DNA of 8,960 nucleotides, taken from CAYMDP01 sp964389375 (GTDB lineage: Bacteria; Bdellovibrionota; Bdellovibrionia; Bdellovibrionales; UBA1609). How positions within the stretch are numbered: position 1 is the first letter of the stretch; every line of letters begins with the position of its first letter. Where the stretch lies: NCBI GenBank assembly GCA_964389375.1, contig CAYMDP010000073.1, positions 1-8,960 of the forward strand. The letters run 5' to 3'. Shown piece after piece: positions 1 to 5,513 of the stretch. Below the pieces are notes generated by a model. That model was not told the origin of the DNA, did not search any database, and was given only the letters and a program-made list of their open reading frames with translations. The translations under genes were made by a program, and so were the position numbers.

Positions 1-998
1 AGGGAGCGCAGAGAGTCTTTGATTTCTTGCAGAGGGTAGCCCCCGTACTTTCCCGGTTTTGTAACAGATTTGGTGACAGCCGAAAGACCTGCAAAGTGAC
101 AGTTGCTCACGATACTTAAGTGGCCCGTGATACTACAGCGCCCACCAAAGACACAGTTGTCTCCGATCTTCACAGAGCCTGCGATAATTTGTCCTGCGGT
201 TAAAAGACAATTTTTTCCAATCTCGATGTTGTGGCCGAGGTGGCAGTGATTATCGATCTTAGTTCCCGAACCAATTTGGCTATGTGAGAATACGCCTCGA
301 TCAATCTGAACACTTGCGCCGATATGGACATAGTCCCCAAGGATGACGCTTTTAAAATGAGTCTGCTTCGTGTGATTGAATTGTTGGTCTTGAGCGTAGC
401 CAAAACCGTCTGTTCCGATGCAGGCATGAGGAAGAATTTCACAAAATTTTCCAATCACACTTCCATGCCCAATAAAGGCCTGAGGAAAAATGTGAGTGCC
501 TTCGCCAATGTTGGCCTCGGGCTCGATGACTGCATTGGCCCCAATAAAAACGCGATCCCCAATTTTGCAATTTTCCCCAATGTAAGCGTTTGGACCGATA
601 ATGACTTCAGATCCAATTTGAGCAGACTTCGCAATGACTGCGGTCGGATGAATTTTATGCCCTTCAAATGCTTGCTTATGCGGGTTTCGAGCAAATACCT
701 TTTCTGCGATTTGAGCCTGGATCAGAGCGACATTTGGGCTGGAAAAAATTAAGCGATCTGAAGAGGTCTCTCCAAGTTGAGCTAGAAGCTTTTTATTTAG
801 GATCAGAATGGGAGCTTCGGTTTTAAGGGCCTCATTCAGGTTTTTCTCGTCTCTTAAAAAAAGCAGGCTTTGGTTTGTCGCCTGTTCGGGATTGGTCATT
901 TCACTAACCTGAGCGCTAAGTGGGCCTGACTCGTGCTTTACAAGTGTAGAAAACTTTTCAAGAATTTCAGTTCCAGAGAGAGATGTATTGGCCGTCAT
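1..998 (-). CDS. lpxD: UDP-3-O-(3-hydroxyacyl)glucosamine N-acyltransferase LpxD, C-terminus cut by window edge
   Basis: LpxD performs the third step of lipid A synthesis in the cytoplasm: it transfers a 3-hydroxyacyl chain from acyl-ACP to the 2-amino group of UDP-3-O-acyl-glucosamine. Reading from an ATG at 998-996, 332 codons are open to the edge. Residues 1 to about 110 match the variable uridine-binding N-terminal domain in position. From about residue 114 come left-handed beta-helix hexapeptide repeats (for example IGPNAYIGENCKIGDRVFIG). The family signature IGTDGFGYA lies at 194-202, IDRG follows, and LGHN places the likely catalytic histidine at H256 (E. coli H239). The last residues, with GGYPLQ, match the usual end region, so perhaps 10-20 residues are missing. 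No clear Shine-Dalgarno sequence precedes the ATG. The frame is open further upstream to a TTG, but the ATG already gives a full-length N-terminus. The usual partners (fabZ, lpxA, lpxB) would lie outside the window. The family assignment is firm; the exact start is less so. Confidence 0.94.
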   Translation of the reverse strand, partial: MTANTSLSGTEILEKFSTLVKHESGPLSAQVSEMTNPEQATNQSLLFLRDEKNLNEALKTEAPILILNKKLLAQLGETSSDRLIFSSPNVALIQAQIAEKVFARNPHKQAFEGHKIHPTAVIAKSAQIGSEVIIGPNAYIGENCKIGDRVFIGANAVIEPEANIGEGTHIFPQAFIGHGSVIGKFCEILPHACIGTDGFGYAQDQQFNHTKQTHFKSVILGDYVHIGASVQIDRGVFSHSQIGSGTKIDNHCHLGHNIEIGKNCLLTAGQIIAGSVKIGDNCVFGGRCSITGHLSIVSNCHFAGLSAVTKSVTKPGKYGGYPLQEIKDSLRS

Positions 999-1059
999 TG
1001 GCGAGACAGTAACAGCGACAGGGCGGGCCCAACAATACTTGACTTTTTGCGTTATCTGT

Positions 1060-1088
1060 TTGAAAAACAAGAGTTTAGGGCCTTTTAT
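1060..1088 (+). promoter_or_regulatory. candidate sigma70-type promoter for the lysine-rich gene
   Basis: A TTGAAA box at 1060-1065 (five of six to TTGACA) is followed after 17 bases by TTTTAT at 1083-1088 (four of six to TATAAT). This would start transcription near 1095 and leave a leader of roughly 63 bases before the ATG at 1158. The call rests on consensus match alone. Confidence 0.3.
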
Positions 1089-1146
1089 CGACATGAATTG
1101 CCTGGCCATTTCGGGCGGTTTGGGGTAGTTAGGTGGGCCAAGGGAC

Positions 1147-1152
1147 AAGGAG
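1147..1152 (+). promoter_or_regulatory. ribosome binding site of the lysine-rich gene (decides the start)
   Basis: AAGGAG sits five bases before the ATG at 1158. This strong Shine-Dalgarno sequence, together with the onset of lysine-rich coding sequence, fixes the start at 1158 and not at the ATG at 933 that shares the frame. Confidence 0.8.
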
Positions 1153-1157
1153 AAACT

Positions 1158-1715
1158 ATGGCGAACAAAAAAGTTGCGAAAAAGACTCAGACAAAAAAAT
1201 CTGTGGTTAAAGCTGCGAAATCTGTAAGCAAGAAGAAGGCGAGTGCGCCCCTTAAGACTGCGGCAAAGTTAAAACCAAAGTTGAATGCTAAAGCTGCCGT
1301 AAAACTTTCTCCTAAGAAAGAATCAAAGGCTGCTTCAAAAGCAATGGCAAAAGAAGTTGTCAAAACACCGAAGATTTTAGTGGAAACAAATAAAACTGTT
1401 TTGGAAAAGTCAGTAGACGTGACTCCGGCGGCTCCCGCTGTGGTCCCCGAAAAGCTTGCAAAGGTTAAGCGGACTCGAAAGTCGAAGCTTGCTGAAGAGC
1501 GATTGACTCAGATGGGACAAAAGTGGGCGGCTTTGTACCGTAAAGCTCAGGCGATTAAGCCAAAGCCATACAGCATGAAGTCAAGCTTTGACCCTAAGAC
1601 CCCCATAGTTCATAAAAGCCTCGGTTGGGGATACGTCCTTGCAAATAAGAATGATCGTCTTGAAGTTTTGTTTCAGGATGGAATTCGTTTTTTAATTTCC
1701 AATTACAAAGGTTAA
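1158..1715 (+). CDS. lysine-rich histone-H1-like protein with C-terminal SH3/Tudor-like module, function unknown
   Basis: The product has 185 residues and I do not recognise a named family. Three parts are visible. Residues 1 to about 70 are very rich in Lys and Ala with Ser and Pro (it opens MANKKVAKKTQTKK), a strongly basic, probably disordered tail of the kind that binds nucleic acid non-specifically in H1-like proteins. About 70-105 is a linker containing APAAPAVVP, ending in a basic cluster. About 110-131 is a predicted amphipathic helix (KLAEERLTQMGQKWAALYRK). The last 36 residues follow the pattern H-x3-G-x-G-x-V then a hydrophobic strand and F-x-DG (H152, G156, G158, D174, G175), which resembles small beta-barrel SH3/Tudor-like modules such as the PcrA/UvrD C-terminus or CarD-type domains. 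There is no signal peptide or membrane segment. infA follows 46 bases later, suggesting expression with translation or RNA/DNA metabolism genes. Nucleic-acid binding is inferred from composition; the specific role is unknown. Confidence 0.85.
   Translation: MANKKVAKKTQTKKSVVKAAKSVSKKKASAPLKTAAKLKPKLNAKAAVKLSPKKESKAASKAMAKEVVKTPKILVETNKTVLEKSVDVTPAAPAVVPEKLAKVKRTRKSKLAEERLTQMGQKWAALYRKAQAIKPKPYSMKSSFDPKTPIVHKSLGWGYVLANKNDRLEVLFQDGIRFLISNYKG
1668..1696 (+). promoter_or_regulatory. candidate internal promoter for infA
   Basis: TTGTTT at 1668-1673 is followed after 17 bases by TTTAAT at 1691-1696 (five of six to TATAAT), inside the 3' end of the lysine-rich gene. It would start transcription near 1703, giving infA a leader of about 60 bases independent of the upstream gene. 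The -35 box is weak (three of six), so this is tentative. Confidence 0.25.
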
Positions 1716-1743
1716 ACCTGAAGGCCCGGAAGGCTTCGACACA

Positions 1744-1747
1744 GGAG
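1744..1747 (+). promoter_or_regulatory. infA ribosome binding site with unusually long spacing
   Basis: GGAG lies 14 bases before the infA ATG at 1762, longer than the common 5-9 bases. No closer purine-rich site exists, and the start itself is fixed by the exact IF-1 N-terminus. The intervening bases are A/T-rich. Confidence 0.5.
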
Positions 1748-1761
1748 TTATTTCAGATTTT

Positions 1762-1980
1762 ATGGCGAAAGATGATTTAGCGCAGCTTGAAGGACAAGTG
1801 GTGGATGCTGGAGCCGGTGGAAATTATAAAGTGAAGCTCGAAAACGGGCTCGAGATTTCCGCCAAAATCTGTGGAAAAATGAGGCGTTTCAATATTCGTG
1901 TTGTTGTGGGGGATAAAGTTACAGTTGGAGTTTCTCCCTATGATCCGACTCACGGTTTAATCATGTTTAGACACAAGTAA
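1762..1980 (+). CDS. infA: translation initiation factor IF-1
   Basis: IF-1 is a small OB-fold (S1-like) protein that binds the A site of the 30S subunit during initiation and works with IF-2 and IF-3 to place the initiator tRNA. The product is 72 residues, the same length as E. coli IF-1. It begins MAKDD and shows the family landmarks in order: EGQVVDAG, the YKVKLENG strand, the conserved SGKMR-type loop here as CGKMRRFNIRV (about residues 37-47), GDKVTV, and PYDPTHGLIMFRHK at the C-terminus. All of this is canonical, so identity is secure. It lies between the lysine-rich gene (46-base gap) and tex (51-base gap), all on the same strand. This infA is not embedded in the rpl/secY ribosomal cluster where many bacteria keep it. 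Confidence 0.97.
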   Translation: MAKDDLAQLEGQVVDAGAGGNYKVKLENGLEISAKICGKMRRFNIRVVVGDKVTVGVSPYDPTHGLIMFRHK

Positions 1981-2031
1981 TGTCGCTTTTTAACCTTAAT
2001 CTCTCAAAAATAAAAATTATGGGTATAACAA

Positions 2032-4452
2032 ATGGATAGTCAGGTCTTTGGGTTCTTAAGTCGCAGAGCTTCTGGAATATCAAAGGCTTCGGCAGAAGCG
2101 GTTTTGGCCATGCACCAAGAGGGAGCAACTGTTCCTTTTATGGCACGCTATCGTAAAGAGCGAACTGGGAATCTGGATGAAGTTCAGATTCGTGATGTGA
2201 TCGACGCTGTTGAAGAATGGAACGAGATTAAAAAAAGAAAGGAATTTGTCCTTAAGGAGATTTCGACCCAAGGGAATCTGACCGACGAGTTAAAGCTTCG
2301 TATCGAAGCCTGCTTTGATTTGACCGAGCTTGAAGAACTTTATCGCCCATACAAAAAGAAGAAGAAAAGCAAGGCCACCATCGCAAGAGATGCAGGGATT
2401 GGGCCTTTTGCCGACTGGCTGTGGGCTTTGGGTCATGGTGAGTTGAAGGACGAAACAACTCTTGAAGTAAAAGCCAAAGACTTTATTAACCCGACTCAGG
2501 GTTTTGCGATGTATGAAGAGGTTCTTCAGGGTGCACAAAATATTATTGTCGAAAAAATTTCGAATGTCCCTGAACTGCGTCAGATTGTGCGCGATGAGCT
2601 GTCTCTTCGAGGGAAAGTCGTATCCTCTAAGACGGCTCAGTTTAAGCCTCACTCGAAATATCAAATGTATGCAGAGTTTTCTGAAGCTGTAAAAAGCTTG
2701 GGAAGTCCTAAGGCGACTCATCGCTATTTGGCGCTAAGAAGAGGCTGGCAAGAGGGTGAGTTGAAGGTCAGTATTGAAGGCGACACGGATGCCTTGTTAA
2801 AGGCATTTGAAAACTTCGCTTTGACGACGGATGCAAACCAAGCGGCTCCTTTTTTAAGGCTTTGTGCAAAGCAGGCCTTAATGGTTCATGTGATCCCATC
2901 GATTACTAACGAAATTCATGCTCAGTTGAAAGAAAATGCGGACCGAGATGCGATTAAGGTTTTTGCTGAGAACGTGAGACGAGTATTAATGTCGAGTCCT
3001 TTTGGGCCTCGAGTGGTCTTGGGTGTGGATCCTGGGATCCGTACGGGATGTAAAATTGCACTGATTGATAAGGGTGGGAATTTTATCTCTCATACGGTTG
3101 TGCAGATCTCTGGGGAAAATGCGCAAGAGAATGCAAAGAAGCTTTTTGAGGAAGTGGTTCGTCAGATTAAGATTGAGTCGATTGCCGTAGGAAATGGAAC
3201 TGGCGGACGTGAGGCCGAAACTTTCTTTAGAAATCTAATGAAAGAATTGGGAGCCAATGTCCCCGTTGTCATGGTCAGTGAGTCAGGCGCCAGTATTTAT
3301 TCCGCTTCCGACGTTGCACGCGAAGAGTTTCCGGAATTGGATTTAACGGTTCGTGGTGCCATTTCAATTGCTCGAAGACTTCAAGACCCTCTTGCGGAAC
3401 TTGTGAAGGTCGAGCCGAAGAGTATTGGTGTTGGACAGTATCAACATGACGTCAGTCAGCCGAAGCTTAAAAAGAGTCTTCACGAGGTGGTCGAAAGCTG
3501 CGTGAATCAGGTGGGTGTTGATTTAAATACGGCTTCGACCTCGCTTCTTCAGTATGTCTCTGGAATTGGACCGGCGATTGCAAAAAATATTGTAGAGTTT
3601 AGAAAAACAAATGGTCTTTTTAAAGAGCGCGATGAGCTTTTAAAAGTCCCTCAGTTTTCGTCAAAAGTTTTTGAATTGGCTGCTGGATTTTTAAGAATCC
3701 CGGACGGAAAAGTCGTTTTGGATCGCACGGGGATTCATCCCGAGCGATATTCTGCGATTCGAGAAATGGCTCAAGATGTTGGCTTAAATGTGGCTCAACT
3801 TGTTGGAGAGGGCGCCAATAAACTTAAAGCGGCTCGCGAGAAATGGACAAAGCTTGTTGGGGATTACACTTTTGACGATATCGTCAAAGAACTTGAAAAG
3901 CCCGGACGAGATCCTCGTGATCTTTTTAAAGTCTTTCAATACAGAGATGATATTCATGAAGTGAAAGATCTCAAAGCCGGATTGATTTGTCCGGGGCTTG
4001 TAACAAACGTCACAAACTTTGGGGCTTTTGTAGATATTGGTGTGCACCAAGATGGCTTGGTTCATATTTCTGAGCTTTCCGATCAGTTTGTGGATGATCC
4101 TCGAAAAGTTGTAAATCCTGGTGATCAGGTTCAGGTGCGTGTGTTGGCTGTCGACACCGAGAAAAACCAAATCTCTTTGTCGATGAAGCTTGAAGATCGC
4201 CCACGGGTGGCCGCAGCTCCCAAACCAGAACGCGGAGAGCGACCCCCACAGAAAAGATCTCAGCAAAGACCACAAAGATCTGCACAGGCAGGACCTGGAT
4301 CTGCTCAACAAAGGCCTCAGCCTCGTGGGGCAGCAAATGAAAAGCCAAGACATTCAGGTCCCAGAGGATCTGGTGGTGGGGCACCTCAAAAGCCTCGTCC
4401 AGAAAAGAAGCCCTTCAATAATCCTTTTGCAGCCTTAAAAGGGAATCGCTAA
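2032..4452 (+). CDS. tex: Tex-family transcription accessory / S1 RNA-binding protein
   Basis: Tex is a conserved cytoplasmic nucleic-acid-binding protein, structurally related to eukaryotic Spt6, implicated in transcription and RNA handling. The 806-residue product has the full architecture. The N-terminal helical region carries the hallmark EGATVPFMARYRKERTG (about residues 30-46) and ELEELYRPYKKKKK. A YqgF/RNase H-like domain starts near 328 with VVLGVDPGIRTG (D333). A helix-hairpin-helix region holds SGIGPAIAKNIVEF (about 510-523). An S1 domain spans about 649-721 (NFGAFVDIG, DGLVHISEL, ISLSMK). A tail of about 83 residues (724-806) is rich in Pro, Arg, Gln and Gly and looks disordered. 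E. coli Tex has 773 residues, so the excess is mostly this tail. The ATG at 2032 lacks a clear Shine-Dalgarno sequence, but it fits the family N-terminus and no better start is near. It ends 48 bases from the stop of the convergent HAD gene. Confidence 0.95.
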   Translation: MDSQVFGFLSRRASGISKASAEAVLAMHQEGATVPFMARYRKERTGNLDEVQIRDVIDAVEEWNEIKKRKEFVLKEISTQGNLTDELKLRIEACFDLTELEELYRPYKKKKKSKATIARDAGIGPFADWLWALGHGELKDETTLEVKAKDFINPTQGFAMYEEVLQGAQNIIVEKISNVPELRQIVRDELSLRGKVVSSKTAQFKPHSKYQMYAEFSEAVKSLGSPKATHRYLALRRGWQEGELKVSIEGDTDALLKAFENFALTTDANQAAPFLRLCAKQALMVHVIPSITNEIHAQLKENADRDAIKVFAENVRRVLMSSPFGPRVVLGVDPGIRTGCKIALIDKGGNFISHTVVQISGENAQENAKKLFEEVVRQIKIESIAVGNGTGGREAETFFRNLMKELGANVPVVMVSESGASIYSASDVAREEFPELDLTVRGAISIARRLQDPLAELVKVEPKSIGVGQYQHDVSQPKLKKSLHEVVESCVNQVGVDLNTASTSLLQYVSGIGPAIAKNIVEFRKTNGLFKERDELLKVPQFSSKVFELAAGFLRIPDGKVVLDRTGIHPERYSAIREMAQDVGLNVAQLVGEGANKLKAAREKWTKLVGDYTFDDIVKELEKPGRDPRDLFKVFQYRDDIHEVKDLKAGLICPGLVTNVTNFGAFVDIGVHQDGLVHISELSDQFVDDPRKVVNPGDQVQVRVLAVDTEKNQISLSMKLEDRPRVAAAPKPERGERPPQKRSQQRPQRSAQAGPGSAQQRPQPRGAANEKPRHSGPRGSGGGAPQKPRPEKKPFNNPFAALKGNR

Positions 4453-4500
4453 AAGATTCTTAGAGCCTTAGGTCTTCGCCGACTTGATTGGCGGGGGAAT

Positions 4501-5295
4501 TCAGACTGAGGTCTTGATCAGGTGATTGGCAAACTCCACAAAACCTTCTCCCTCGGTCCGTTTTGTGACGTAGCTGGGCCAATGAATGATCTGTGTTTTG
4601 AAATCATTTATGTTTGCGACAGCAAATGAGTTCTCAAAGCCCTTAAACATGGGTTCGTCATTTGGCGAATCCCCGATAAAGGACCAACTCTCGGATCCGT
4701 CTTCGAAGGCTGTGTTAAAAAACTCTTTGCAGTAAGTGCGACACATCGAAAGTTTGTCGTAGTTTCCAAACCATCCGTTAATGTGGATCGAGCTTAACTT
4801 TGCAATCGCCCCATGATTTTTAAAAACATATAAAATCTTATCGACTTCAGTTTTTGAGAGAGCCGGAACGTCTTCACAGATATCCACGGCTAGATCAAAC
4901 ATTCTGCAAAATTGATCCGAGGCCAATTGAGATTGAGGAATCATTTTTTGAATCTCACGCCAGATCAAATCTAGTTTTATTCGATTTTTTAATCTTTCTT
5001 CCTCTGAAAGTGCGTAGAGCCTGTGCATCTGACCTCGAGGCTTTTTATTTTCATAGCGGAAAATAAACGCACCATTTTCTCCGATGACTCCATGAACGGG
5101 CCAGACTCGAGCAATCATCTCGCACCAACCCGCAGGGCGACCCGTGACCGGGACAACGGAAAAACCAGCTTGATGTAAATCCCAAAGTGCCGCATAAGTT
5201 TGTTTCGAAATCTGTCCGCTATTGGTGAGTGTTCCATCGATGTCTGTAAAGACAACTTTGATGGAGTGTTTGGTCAGTGCACTGAGTTCTTTCAA
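4501..5295 (-). CDS. HAD-superfamily (IIB / Cof-like) phosphatase
   Basis: The 264-residue product is a HAD phosphohydrolase, probably cytoplasmic, acting on a small phosphorylated metabolite such as a sugar phosphate; the substrate cannot be read from sequence. All catalytic motifs are present: motif I FTDIDGTLT with nucleophile D18 and acid/base D20, motif II VPVTGRP with T51, motif III lysine K181 in NYDKLS, and motif IV IGDSPNDEPM with D209 and D213. The cap inserted between motifs II and III and the overall length suit class IIB relatives (Cof, sucrose- or mannosyl-phosphoglycerate-phosphatase type). The start is a TTG at 5295-5293: GAGGAG lies seven bases upstream, and no in-frame ATG or GTG precedes motif I. 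It converges with tex and diverges from topA, so it appears to be monocistronic. The fold is certain; the specific reaction is unknown. Confidence 0.9.
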   Translation of the reverse strand: MKELSALTKHSIKVVFTDIDGTLTNSGQISKQTYAALWDLHQAGFSVVPVTGRPAGWCEMIARVWPVHGVIGENGAFIFRYENKKPRGQMHRLYALSEEERLKNRIKLDLIWREIQKMIPQSQLASDQFCRMFDLAVDICEDVPALSKTEVDKILYVFKNHGAIAKLSSIHINGWFGNYDKLSMCRTYCKEFFNTAFEDGSESWSFIGDSPNDEPMFKGFENSFAVANINDFKTQIIHWPSYVTKRTEGEGFVEFANHLIKTSV

Positions 5296-5302
5296 GAAAG
5301 GT

Positions 5303-5308
5303 CTCCTC
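5303..5308 (-). promoter_or_regulatory. ribosome binding site fixing the TTG start of the HAD phosphatase
   Basis: On the minus strand GAGGAG ends seven bases before the TTG at 5295-5293. This is a near-ideal Shine-Dalgarno sequence and spacing, and it is the main reason for accepting a TTG start. Confidence 0.75.
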
Positions 5309-5429
5309 GACTTTGTTCTAGAAATGATTTTGACGGATTGAATTCATAAACTGAAGTTCTTGGAAAGAGTTAGACGAAAAAGAAGCATTGAGTCAAGACC
5401 GCTTTGAAAATCTGGGCGAAACAAAGTGC

Positions 5430-5459
5430 TTGATTGCGATTTTAATGAGGCTCTATGGT
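5430..5459 (+). promoter_or_regulatory. candidate topA promoter
   Basis: TTGATT at 5430-5435 (four of six to consensus) and TATGGT at 5454-5459 (four of six) are separated by 18 bases, placing the start site near 5466 with a leader of about 48 bases. An alternative is TATATA at 5502-5507, which would give a nearly leaderless transcript but lacks a good -35 box. Evidence is consensus match only. Confidence 0.3.
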
Positions 5460-5462
5460 AAA

Positions 5463-5475
5463 GCACCTGGGGTGC
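5463..5475. repeat. perfect 5-bp inverted repeat GCACC-TGG-GGTGC ahead of topA
   Basis: The arms GCACC (5463-5467) and GGTGC (5471-5475) are exact complements around a three-base centre. The element lies immediately downstream of the proposed -10 box, over the predicted transcription start. It could act as a small operator or as a hairpin at the 5' end of the topA mRNA. It has no T-run, so it is not an intrinsic terminator. Confidence 0.4.
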
Positions 5476-5496
5476 AATTCTTAAAACGGCCTGTGC

Positions 5497-5500
5497 GGAG
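5497..5500 (+). promoter_or_regulatory. topA ribosome binding site with long A/T spacer
   Basis: GGAG is separated from the ATG at 5514 by 13 bases consisting of ATATATATAG and ATA. No closer site exists, and the next in-frame ATG is past the first TOPRIM motif, so the start holds despite the long spacing. Confidence 0.45.
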
Positions 5501-5513
5501 ATATATATAGATA

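Larger units (their letters stand above)
999..1157. other. divergent intergenic region between lpxD and the lysine-rich gene
   Basis: This 159-base gap separates two divergent genes, so it should hold promoters for both. On the plus strand I can propose one sigma70-like site (listed separately). On the minus strand I found no convincing -35/-10 pair for lpxD. The frame of the lysine-rich gene stays open upstream to 933, but this stretch reads as unrelated sequence rather than an N-terminal extension. No RNA gene or repeat is visible. Confidence 0.5.
5296..5513. other. divergent control region between the HAD phosphatase gene and topA
   Basis: This 218-base gap has no credible coding sequence or RNA gene. 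On the minus strand TTGACT (5396-5391) could be a -35 box for the HAD gene, but the bases about 17 downstream (CTAACT) make a poor -10, so I leave it uncalled. On the plus strand there is a candidate topA promoter, a short perfect inverted repeat and an A/T-rich run (5501-5509) just before the topA start. Because topA promoters in other bacteria respond to DNA supercoiling, this is a reasonable place to expect regulation. Confidence 0.5.

Noticed and set aside
324..752. Plus-strand open frame of 142 codons antisense to lpxD
   Set aside because: It mirrors the hexapeptide-repeat coding sequence of lpxD; the repeated GGN-rich codons keep the opposite strand open. No recognisable protein features.
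933..1157. Upstream extension of the lysine-rich gene to an ATG at 933
   Set aside because: It would overlap the start of lpxD by 66 bases on the other strand, has no ribosome binding site, and reads as unrelated sequence. AAGGAG directly before 1158 marks the true start.
2019..2039. ATG at 2019 just upstream of tex as an alternative start
   Set aside because: It is in another frame and meets a TAG at 2037, so it cannot start tex.
3784..4384. Two minus-strand open frames within the 3' part of tex
   Set aside because: They overlap the S1 domain and tail coding region, whose protein identity is certain, and their translations show no family features.
4477..4493. CGCC/GGCG hairpin between tex and the convergent HAD gene as a terminator
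   Set aside because: Only four base pairs with a nine-base loop and no T-run on either side; too weak to call.
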